Below, piece by piece: positions 51,427 through 61,400 of a stretch of DNA of 64,000 nt. Position numbers and translations under genes: made by a program. The stretch is from Quillaja saponaria (Eukaryota; Streptophyta; Magnoliopsida; Fabales; Quillajaceae): contig CM055609.1 in NCBI GenBank assembly GCA_029379385.1, forward strand, positions 5,394,001 through 5,458,000. Direction: 5' to 3'. Position 1 is the first letter of the stretch. Each line of letters opens with the position of its first letter. The notes below the pieces were generated by a model that searched no databases, had not been told where the DNA came from, and worked only from the letters and a program-made list of their open reading frames with translations.

Positions 51427-52695
51427 TCACTTCGAAACCAAAAGAATTTCTGGTTTTTTAGTTTTGCTAGGTGTATTAGCATTCGAAGATGCATTTGCTA
51501 CAGCTGCAACCTTCGCAGCTTCTCGTGCCCTTTTGTCTAGCTGAATGAGACTCCGAGTTGCCAAGATAGCCTGCGGCACCAAATCATGCGATGCCCTCGC
51601 ATATAAACACCTCACAGCAACAGAAGCAGCATCTTTAACGTCTTGTGAATTCAGTGGAGCCAACAAACAGTGCCCCAAAATTCTCAGTGTCGGCTGTAAA
51701 AGCTCCCAGGGTAATGGAATTCTCGACCCCTTGGATAATTCCGAAGTAAACCCATCTTTTTGAATAACCATTCTTCCCATCTCTTCCACAACATCCTCAA
51801 TTTCATCCCCATCCTCCAAAACTCTACCGTCTGAAAACCCACTAATCTCAATGTCAGTTGCATCAAAATCTCTCTTGCAAGAACAATCCTGACCAGCCCA
51901 GGCGGCGGCAAATTGACAAAATTCAAGCTTTGACCAACTGGGCATCTGCGAGATCTGCTTGTAATAACAATCGAGGGCAACACCAACAATGCAGGCCCTT
52001 TTGGTCGATTTCACCGCAAGCTGCGGTTCAAGCGGTGGGGACAAAACCCCAATTTTAGGCCTCGATTGGTTAACCCCATCAGGACTCGGTTTACCCCTAG
52101 GCGTATGGTAAAGGGAGGGCTGCGAGAGATCGGGAATTGTAACGAGTACGGGTTTGCCGGCACGGGACTTAGTCTCAGATGCATAGAGAGCTAGGAGGAC
52201 GGCCTCAAAGCCAGCGAGGGAAGGGAGAGAAGGGGAATCGGATGAGGTAGTGTGGATTCGAGTGAGGTAAAGACCAGAGAGGAGAGGAAGATAGGAGAGG
52301 ACAACAAGGCGGAGATGAGAGTCAGTTGTAAGGTAAGTATCATAGAGCCAATGACAAAGGGGATCAGACCCAGAGCCGGATAAAGGGGAAGAAAGCGTGT
52401 CAGAGATGGCAGAATAAGCTACAGGAGAGGAGAGGAGAGAGAGCGCAGGGCGGTCAGAGTCAGCCAGAGTGATAAGAGACTCAGAGGAAGAATATGGGAG
52501 GATTGAGGCGAGGGCATGGATGCGAGAACGGGCTTTGGAAATGGACTCCCACCAAGAGTGCATTGGGTCATCGGTGGTGGTGGTGGTGGCGGCGGAGGTT
52601 GTTGTGGGCGTGGTGGCGGTTAGTGGGTTAGGTGTGGTAGAGGAATTGGAAGAAGACGGAGAGGAGTTTTTAACTTGTTTGAGGTGGAAATCCAT
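51427..52695 (-). CDS. HYC: Hyccin-family protein, PI4K-alpha complex subunit
   Basis: An intronless gene for a 422-aa protein of the hyccin (FAM126) family. In plants and animals, hyccin stabilises the plasma-membrane PI4-kinase-alpha complex that makes PI4P (established for the family; its role here is inferred). After a Ser/Thr/Pro-rich N-terminus comes the helical hyccin domain: SWWESISKARSRIHAL, DPLCHWLYDTYLT, LAGFEAVLLALYASE, a SLYHTPR segment and RIPLPWELLQPTLRILGHC, up to the QAILATRSLIQLDKRA helix. An acidic stretch (VLEDGDEIEDVVEEMG) sits before the last helices. The C-terminus is Ala/Lys-rich. The gene is complete, with no disruption. Its start faces the FabZ start 452 bp away. Confidence 0.88.
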   Translation of the reverse strand: MDFHLKQVKNSSPSSSNSSTTPNPLTATTPTTTSAATTTTTDDPMHSWWESISKARSRIHALASILPYSSSESLITLADSDRPALSLLSSPVAYSAISDTLSSPLSGSGSDPLCHWLYDTYLTTDSHLRLVVLSYLPLLSGLYLTRIHTTSSDSPSLPSLAGFEAVLLALYASETKSRAGKPVLVTIPDLSQPSLYHTPRGKPSPDGVNQSRPKIGVLSPPLEPQLAVKSTKRACIVGVALDCYYKQISQMPSWSKLEFCQFAAAWAGQDCSCKRDFDATDIEISGFSDGRVLEDGDEIEDVVEEMGRMVIQKDGFTSELSKGSRIPLPWELLQPTLRILGHCLLAPLNSQDVKDAASVAVRCLYARASHDLVPQAILATRSLIQLDKRAREAAKVAAVANASSNANTPSKTKKPEILLVSK

Positions 52696-53147
52696 GGTGG
52701 GAGTCTGGGAGGAATTCCAGCTACACAGTGGTTTGTGTCTCAGACTCTCTCAGCTACAAGGAAGCTGAAGACTGATTGTTACTTTCTGTGAATGTTCGAG
52801 TAACTGAACAGCTTGTGCACGAGTCCAGAAGAAGATGGGTCTGGACTGGGTTTTGATTGTGAGCAAGTTATTCGGGTTCAATACATAACTCGGGTTAATC
52901 TCGGTTATCCATAAACGGGTTCGGGCAAAATGTTTTGGATTACTGAACCACTCTTGCTAGTTCAACCAACAACATAGGAGTCTCCGCCTTCACTGTCAAC
53001 AATCTGCGTCCTTAAACACTGTCTTGCCTCTTTACTCTCGTCCCCTCATCTGCTCTATTCCCCTCTTAAATAAATGCGACGATAGGAGTAGTTCATAGCA
53101 TTCAATCAAGACAAAGTTCGATTATTGTGAAGCTTCAAGCCTCGGTA
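52696..53147. promoter_or_regulatory. Shared head-to-head promoter region, HYC and FABZ
   Basis: Only 452 bp separate the two start codons, so both promoters and leaders must overlap or abut. The FabZ side has a TATA-like taaataaa near 53068. No other element can be assigned with confidence. Confidence 0.6.
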
Positions 53148-56127
53148 ATGGCATCCTCAGCTTTGTCAAAGTCGGTGTTGTCACCTACTTCCCTGAGTCC
53201 TCATTCATTGGTCTCTCACAGACCCAGCCTCTCAATCATTACGTTTCCTAATTCAAGATCTCAGCTTTCAGCGACCCAATTGAAAAAGACGAAGGATTCA
53301 AGTCGTTCTTTAACCACATTTTGTTCTCTGGATGCTGCCAATAATCCAAAGGAAGACACTCCCATCGAATTAAGTAAGCATTTTTGTATTTGAAGTTATC
53401 TGTTCTATGGCTCCTTTAGCTTTTTCGTTTAATCAATTTTCTGGGTTTTACTGTTGCAGAGTTTGCAGCATTTCCGACGGTTATGGATATCAATCAGATT
53501 CGTGAGATTTTGCCCCACAGGTGAGTGAAATTTGAGATATCTAGTGCAAATTTTGGAACTTTTTAGTGATCTCTTTCAATCTAATAGTAAAATTAGAACA
53601 TAAGTCTAAAACCCATCTCTCAGAATTCCTGATAACTTAATGTTTATATGTTTTCGTATTCTTTCATTTGGGGATCTGTGTTTCAGGTTTCCATTTCTTC
53701 TAGTGGATAGAGTGATTGAATACAATCCTGGAGTTTCTGCAGTTGCCATAAAGAATGTAACTATAAATGATAACTTCTTCCCTGGCCATTTTCCTGAGCG
53801 GCCAATCATGCCTGGCGTTCTCATGGTTGAGGTAGAAATAACTACGAAAATTTCATATATTTTTTTTCATTTTCCTTTTTTTTTTTTTTTTTTGGTTATA
53901 TTTTGTGTCATTTGTTATATCATATTAGTTGTTTGATGATATTTGATGAGTCAATTTTCCAATTCCTTTGGTTTAATGCTTTAATAATGCTATCGAATTA
54001 TCAATAGTAAATCTATAGTTATATTGCTACCAGATATAAGTTCTTACATTGTTCTTTCTTGCTAAATGTGCTTTCAGCCTTTGGTTAGTAGCACATTTGA
54101 AACGGTAACAACCCACTTCTTACATCATTCTAGCTTTTATCTATTTGTTGACATAACAATCAGATTGTTGCTTTCATCCCTGACAATTTACCATCTTTGT
54201 GTTCGCTTGTGCTACGTAAACATGATTGAAGTCAAACACTGACCATAGTTGACTCACTACTTATCTCAGCTTCGATGACTTCTTAATTTATGAAGAAATG
54301 TTTTATGGATTTCAGTGTCCTTTTTCTTTGAGATAATTTCAATCTGAGGGTGATATCATATTAAAGCTTCCGGTACTCTTTGTTGAGTACAAAATTTTGA
54401 GACTGTTTGCACTTTGCAGTCAGTTTTCATGGTCAGGCAATGATGACCTTCTTGATGGGTTATAAGAATTTGGATTAAATTTGAAGAATATTCTTCAAGC
54501 CAGGCAATGATGACCTTCTTTATGGGTTCAACTTGTTGATTTGACAATAACTGCTTCCAGTATATTGCTTAGAGTATTTAGGATGAATTTCAGAAGTAGT
54601 TTTAGATACATGATAATAAGGTTGACATGTGCAGCGCACTGAAACTAGACTGTTCATTATTCACAATGAAGTTACGATGGTCTATGAAACATATTTCTGA
54701 TCTGGTTCCTATCCATTTGTGTATGTATGCATGCATATGATGATGTTTATTACAAACAGGGTTCTTCCTACATGCATATTGGCTATTGAGATTATTAATT
54801 GAATTTGCACTATGCAAATGACCCATCACTTGTGCATTCACTATCTCTTTTAAAGAAGTTTAATTGTTTAAGCCTGGGTTCCAAAGGCTGAAATCTTCCA
54901 ACTCACATGATCTAGAAATTTTCAGAGGATTTTGGAATATAGAATAGAATTACTTGTGCTACAATATGACCTCTGTAAATGGAGTTCTGGCTATGTAGCA
55001 GGAAGCCTGTAACATATCTCAGCCTTGCTTCTACTGATTCCAAAAGGCAAGGGAAAAAGATTTGTAGTAGAGTCCTTTCCTACTTAGCCTATTATATTTT
55101 TTGGCATTAGCAAATCAGTAAAGCTTCTTACAGTAGAATCCATTTTATAATTAGTTATTTTCGGTAGTTTTAATTTTCTCTAAACTACTAGCAGTACATA
55201 ATCGATATGCTACCTGATTTAAGCGTTTTTTTTTATCATTTTTATTGATCTACTCTTGATGAAAAGTTTAGTTGGTTCGTAAGTGTTTCATCAAATCTTT
55301 TCTCTTGATCAAATTTTCTCTATAATAGCTTCAACTAGCACAAGTAGGTTCATCCCTCCCCCTTCTTTCTCCGTGCAAGAATTCTTAGCTTACATTGATG
55401 TTCCTACATACCACAATAGAGACATATACCTACAGGCTACACATTGCAACCCTAACACATAGCTAATGAAGATGGTCCTGGGACTGGTCCCTTAGGGTTT
55501 ATCTCAGTGAAGATGAAGGACAAGAACTTGATCATCTGCTATTTCTATAAACTAATGAGAGAGATTCTCAGGAAGCACATTTTATTATCATTAAAAATTA
55601 AGTACATTTATCCATAAAGCATTTAGTGCTAAAGTAATAATCTGAAACCATTGACATATGGGTCTATTATTTTCAAATTACCTTGAGATTTTGACAATCA
55701 AGCTTGTTACGCGATTTTTTTTTTTTCTTACCAAAATCCCCAATCGCAGGGAAGTTCAATGTCATTTTTGGAAACAAATAGGTATTTGTGAACTAGCCAT
55801 AATATATTTACTAGATTTTGGTATAATCTTCTGTAATTTAAATACAGAGGGCGAATGCATGGTTTTTTTCTGCAGGCAATGGCACAGGTTGGTGGCTTGG
55901 TCATGTTGCAACCAGAAGTTGGAGGCTCTCGTGAGAAATTCTTCTTTGCTGGAATTGACAAAGTCCGATTCAGGAAGCCAGTGATTGCAGGAGACACCTT
56001 GGTAATGAGGATGACACTTACTAAGCTGCAAAAACGATTTGGAATAGCAAAGATGGAAGGAAAAGCGTATGTTGGGGGTGAAGTGGTGTGTGAAGGTGAG
56101 TTTTTGATGGCTATGGGTAGTGAATGA
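53148..56127 (+). CDS. FABZ: Plastid 3-hydroxyacyl-ACP dehydratase FabZ
   Basis: The plastid type-II fatty acid synthase dehydratase, which converts (3R)-hydroxyacyl-ACP to trans-2-enoyl-ACP. Four exons: 53148-53373, 53460-53520, 53687-53831 and 55876-56127, giving 227 aa. An N-terminal Ser-rich transit peptide is followed by [20 protein letters not shown], then [19 protein letters not shown] and AMAQVGGL. The catalytic pair is the His of GHFP and the Glu of MVE, 14 residues apart. That Glu is the last codon of exon 3, just before a 2-kb intron. The GTG-initiated frame at 53127 is not the start; the first ATG is at 53148. The single hot-dog domain is complete. Expression may be coupled to the divergent hyccin gene, but this is not shown. 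Confidence 0.95.
54434..54528 (+). repeat. 28-bp direct repeat in FabZ intron 3
   Basis: The stretch caggcaatgatgaccttctt plus eight more bases occurs at 54434-54461 and again at 54501-54528, with one G/T difference. The offset is 67 bp, so this looks like a partly decayed tandem duplication. Confidence 0.8.
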
Positions 56128-56604
56128 TTACAGCTGCTACCAAAACTAGCTCCCCCAGGTGGATTTGTCTTGATTTCCTTTAGTTTGGTATCTGCTTTTG
56201 AATGCAAATGTTTTGATCATATTTTGACTTATTGCTACTGAAGAGTGTATACATTATCAGGCAAGTTTGTTGGAATACATTTAGCTTCTGGACATTCTTC
56301 AGATTGTTTTATCTTGCCTCGCGCATAATTCATCGGATGGAAATTGTTTTGACTTTATGATGTTTCTATTGAGTCCCCGGAGTTATTTATTGGAAAGCCA
56401 GTTATCTCCCTCATCGACTTTTTTGATCTTTTATCAGGTTAACTTGAAATTTCAATAATAATATTCTGAGAAAGTAAAAAGAACCAAAGTTTCATTATAT
56501 TACAGGCACATGAAACTATGAAGAAAGAAAAGAGTTTGAATTGTCATTGGGGAACTATGGCTCAACAGGTTAATATTTCATTTATCTACATGCAATCTTT
56601 TTGT

Positions 56605-57473
56605 TTACAAGCCAAGAGCACCAAGAGGTGTCTTCCCTTGTCCAGCTTCAAAGTAGAAAATCAGCATAGCCAACATGGCAAGCCTAGCATGTTTAATCTC
56701 GGCTACTTTCAGTCTCTCTAGCTTCTGTGTGTCTGGAGTATAAACCCCATCTCTGATAGTCCCCGCAAAGCCTAATGGGTCAAAGAATTTGCCCCCTGGG
56801 TAACCTTGCTCTCCTGTGGCATTTGCAAAGTTCTCAGCTGTCCTTGACCAAGGTGTGGCCCATTCAACAGATTGTGACTCCTGGGTTAAAGAAATCCACC
56901 CATCTTTTGCTCTCTACCCATCCCATGAGAATCAACTGGGTACCCAGCAGTGAGCCGAAGGAGAAAGGTGCTATTGCACCAGGGTCAGCTCCAGCCTCAA
57001 ACCATGGGATTCCACTCCATGCCTGACCCACAAAAATACCAAGAACTGCAGCCATTGCCCACCTACCATGGATTAAGCTCAGCTTCTCTGTACCATTTAA
57101 GGAATGCTGGGTCTTTGCCTAGACCAAGTGGGTCAAATCCATAGTCACCTGGTAGCCTGCAATTCCAAAATTCAGCAGATAACTTCATCAAACCTGAAGA
57201 GATTGAAAGAGAAAGAGAAAGAGAATAACCAAGTGAAGGGTGTACTTACGAGCCATCAAGCCATTCTGGGTCAACCAAATTGCCACCTACTTTAACAGCA
57301 GGGATCCAAGATTTCTTTGGTACAGCAGCAGCAGCAGCTACAACAAATCTTTTAGGACAAATAGCAGCACCTACTCTGCCTCCAATAACAGCAGTACTCA
57401 AAAGGGTGTGGTTCCTTTTTCCTCCACATAAGAAGGATGATCCCAAAACTGCACCAGATGTTGCAGCTGCCAT
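56605..57473 (-). CDS. LHCB6: Photosystem II antenna protein LHCB6 (CP24), two frameshifts
   Basis: The monomeric chlorophyll a/b antenna CP24, a thylakoid protein linking moderately bound LHCII trimers to the PSII core. Exon 1 (57250-57473) encodes the transit peptide and [18 protein letters not shown]. Exon 2 (56605-57156) encodes [12 protein letters not shown], then the first helix, [12 protein letters not shown], the [16 protein letters not shown] segment and [13 protein letters not shown], ending GALGL. Two single-base excesses break exon 2: at 57073-57074, in the GAG-CTT-ATC-CAT codons of the first helix, and at 56880-56881, in NPESQSVEW. Removing both gives 774 nt and 257 aa, the normal CP24 length, with no other damage. 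I read this as a functional-type gene with assembly errors, or a very recent pseudogene. It is tail-to-tail with FabZ. Confidence 0.9.
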
Positions 57474-58473
57474 TTTTCTATAGGATTAATTTAGCTGATG
57501 AATGATGGGGATCTATCAAGGAGAAAACAGAAACTGCTTTAGCTTTTCTCTGTGTTGAGGAACATTTTGGGTGATTTTTATCAGTGAGTGTGTGACTTGT
57601 AAGAGAAAGAGAATCTAAGAATGGATTTCCTGAGGGCCATGTAGGATAATGAAATCTGGAGAAGCTATCGTGGATAGATTTCTGACCAATGAGAACTGGA
57701 GCTCCATCCGCACCCCAATTTTGCTTCCAACCACGTGGACTATTACCTGAAAATAAAAAGAAAATGAGATCCCAACATAGATAACAACATAATGCCAAGC
57801 AACATAGATAGTAACACCATTTGATGAACAAAAATTCTGGGATTTGTTGAGCTTACCACTTTATTGTCAATAGTGTCAAAATGTTGGATTTTTCTAAACC
57901 CAGTTTTTAGAGTATGGTTAGGACAGTTTATCTGAGCACATTAATTAATTATTTCTTTAGTTTTATCAAGGGCAATCATCGTGTTGGCACTAAAAAATTA
58001 ATTTCTAAACATTTATATGGGAAAACAAAATTGTAAGCATGGCAATGCATTGGGTCATGTCAAAGTACAGCTCGTATATAATCCGATCCGATTCAAACTA
58101 AATCAGACTAATCATGTATTTCTCTCAATATTTTTATAGTTATTTATAAATCTTTTAAATTCAACATAAACTTAAAATTTTACTTTTTTGAATTCAATAT
58201 AATCCACTAATCATTTAACTGTATAAAAGATATTATTCCATCGATCCAATTGATCAGTAATCAGATCAAGTATGATAAATCAAATTGTCATCATTTAACC
58301 TCTATGTTTTCTCTGTTTTTCCTTATCCACATGAATCATATTAGCCTCCCTTCCCCGGGAACATTCCATAACATTTCCAACTAGATACAAGGGACTCTTA
58401 CTCTTCTCTTTCGTCACTTCCAGAAATTTACGAATTACCCAAAGAAGAAAAATTATGCAATAAGTAATTTCGG
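57474..58473. other. Head-to-head intergenic region, LHCB6 and PP2C
   Basis: One kilobase between two divergent start codons. The LHCB6-proximal part has the G-box. The centre is AT-rich and without features. No coding sequence is supported; the minus-strand frame at 57478-57831 is leader and promoter. Confidence 0.5.
57732..57737. promoter_or_regulatory. G-box upstream of LHCB6
   Basis: CACGTG within ccacgtgg, about 260 bp upstream of the LHCB6 ATG, with a CCAAT sequence nearby (57682-57690). G-boxes are common in light-regulated photosynthesis promoters. It could also serve the divergent PP2C gene. Confidence 0.55.
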
Positions 58474-61400
58474 ATGGCTGATCTCTTCTTGAACTCTTTG
58501 AGAGCTACGCCTTTGGGTTTCTCTTGCTTCAACTCCCCCTTTCATCCATGCCATAACATTTCTTTAAAATCTCCGCAAAGGCTTCGATTTTCTACTCCAT
58601 TTCGATTCCTGAAACAAAGGCAGACGCACCATTTACTTTCCAGCTCTGCTACACCGTCAAGCTCTTCCTCTGATTCTGTTTCACCAGATTTTGATATTAT
58701 ATCAGCAACAGGTAAAGTGTCTTGATTCTTGTTGGGCTTGCTTCAAAATTCAGATTTTTGGGTAGGAAGTCGTGGGAAAGATAATCGATAAGTCTCCTTT
58801 TTGGGTTTTTCTTTTTTCCTGAAAACTATGGAACCCAGTGAACATTTTCTTTTTTCTTCTTAAAATTAATTTTTTTACTCAGTTTCCCAGTAAACAAATG
58901 AAGGGCATTCATAAATTTTCTCCCTTTAAAAGTGGGGATGCTGAGTCAACTGAAGTGCTGTGTTCTTATTTCGACAGACACTATTGTGCTTAGTTTCTTC
59001 TTCTATTTATCTATTTATAAAAATAAAAATGTCATCTTATTTTGGCCTCTGGCAATTTTGGCAGAGTGTTCCAATGGCACTGTTCTCTTCCAGTTTGGAA
59101 ATGTTAGCCAGACCACAAAGATTGACAATTTGGAAAAAAAGAGACTTGCCCATGAAGATATCGAGGAAGCTGACAATGTTGGCTTGACTTCTGGGCATAA
59201 TTTGAAAGAGGAATTGAAGTTTTCTTCTGTGACAGAACAAAGAAGTAACTCTGCTGAAGTACTTAACCATGATAAACAAAATTCTGAGATGATAATGAGA
59301 GAAAATTATAGGGGTTTTGTTGATAGCCACATTATTTCAGCTGCAATTGATGATATTACGAGAAATGAACATCTACCAATTGATTCAGTTGAGGATGGTA
59401 AACATGAAATCTCAAGTGCCAACGTCGTTACCAACCTTAATGATATTCTAAATGTTGAAATTAGTAGTGTGCCCAAAGAAGTTTCTGAAATCAATTGTGA
59501 GAGTGAAGTTGTAAGTTCAAGTACTACTCCAGAGTTGGCTACAGTTTCTGGTTCGTGTATTGGTGCTTCAGACAAAGTCGATGAAGAGAAAAATGAAGGT
59601 GACAATATAGCTCCATCAATGTCTTCTGATCCTAGCTTAGCAATTGAAGTATCCATTAGTTCTTTTGTGTGTCAGGTAGGAGGCTAACATATGAAGTTGC
59701 ACATCTCTCTACGGATGGCAAGCATCGTAATATGGATATAGCAACAAACTACCCGACTGGTAGTGATGAAGGTGATTGCATTAAAGTGATGCCGATCTCC
59801 ACTTTGGAGGTTGAGACAGTTATTCATGAGGAGGAAAGCCATTACATTGGGCATGAGTTTGTTGATGCAAATGGAACTGGAAACTCTACAAGGGTTTGTC
59901 TTGTTCTAAGTTTCAGTTTTCTGCTATTGGCATGATTTTCTTGAATTGTATTATTTATGGTGGTCAGGGATATGGTTCAGTTTAGCATTAAGCTAATAAT
60001 AATTTTGAATTTATAGTCTGTACTCCGTATAAATTGATACAAAATATAATTGAAGGGTGGATAAGCTTCTTACTTAAACTAATCAAACTGCATGTGAAGT
60101 GTTATCTTTTTTTTATTTGACTCATTTCGGTAATCCCATACATGGACTGTTTTGATTACTCAATGTGGCCTAAGATCCATTTTCCTTAGCGACAGAGCAT
60201 GTCCTATAATATGATGAGTCCTCCTTAAAAGTTAAAATACACCAAAAGTATTGTGAAACAAAAACTTATGAAAAAAAGAAGTGGAAGCAGTAAGAGTGTC
60301 TTCTGTATGAATTTCTTTGTGGTTCATAATATCTTCTATATTATTTTATGTCCTTTTATAAGATGCTTTTTTTCTACTTCGAGGAAGTGATATGATGTTT
60401 TTGTAACTAATAATAATTGTATGTTTAGAAATGATTAAATTGAAGGCTAATGGTGAAGCCAAAAGCCAAGGAATTAAATTATTAATGAAGATGCTAGGAT
60501 CCATCTTTTTGTCTGTTACATGCCCTCTTTTAGTATGTCTAGCTATGGTATTTTGTGTATCTAGTCCTTGCCACTTTACTCACTTCTCTGTCAAGTGTCC
60601 ATTCTCAGCTTATTGTTTTGTGTCAAACTTATTGAATTGTATGAATTTGATGAAGCGTAGCCTGTTTTATAAGTTTAATTATCTCCTTCTGAAAAAGAGT
60701 CCCCCTTAATATTTATACACAAAATTCATGGGCCACAGCTTCTAGTATGAATTCCATTTTTCTTGTTATTGCAAAATGTGGAATTTCTATGAATTTCATG
60801 AAATATGTTTATTTTTTATTCTTAGTTCAAGTAAGCTTAAGTTTTTATTTTATATGTAGTTTGATGACCATGGCCCAACCTCAGATCTGGAAGAAGGAAT
60901 GGATGAGGATAATACACATAGAAGAGAGAGTGAAGGAACCTCAAGTTCTACTGTTGGAGAGTTGCATTCCACTTCAGATTTGGAAAAAGTAACGGATGAG
61001 GATACTACACATAGAAGTGTTAGTGAAGGAACCTCAAGTTCTACTGTGGAAGAGTTGCATTCCACCGAGAAAACTGCATATGAGTATGACAGATATCTTT
61101 ATCCTTATTTCCCAAGTCTTGAACTTCCTTTATAACATTACTTCAAAATTTTTCTTCATGTTAAATGACCCAGTAATAGTTACCAATGAAGTTAAAAGAG
61201 GGTGCTAATTGTCTTTTGTAGCCTATAGCATTTCGTTGCCTTTTATGGAAAACATTGATTTGAATGTTGAGGCAGTGTATTTGTTCCTCCAAATATGCAA
61301 CATAGACAAAACATTTTTCTAAATCTCATCAGGGAAGTTCCATCTTCTATCAATTTTTTAAAAATGCCTATACCTCTCTAACAGCCCAAAAAAAAAAAAA

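Noticed and set aside
55728..56207. 159-residue minus-strand frame opposite FabZ exon 4
   Set aside because: It is antisense to the conserved hot-dog domain exon; a shadow.
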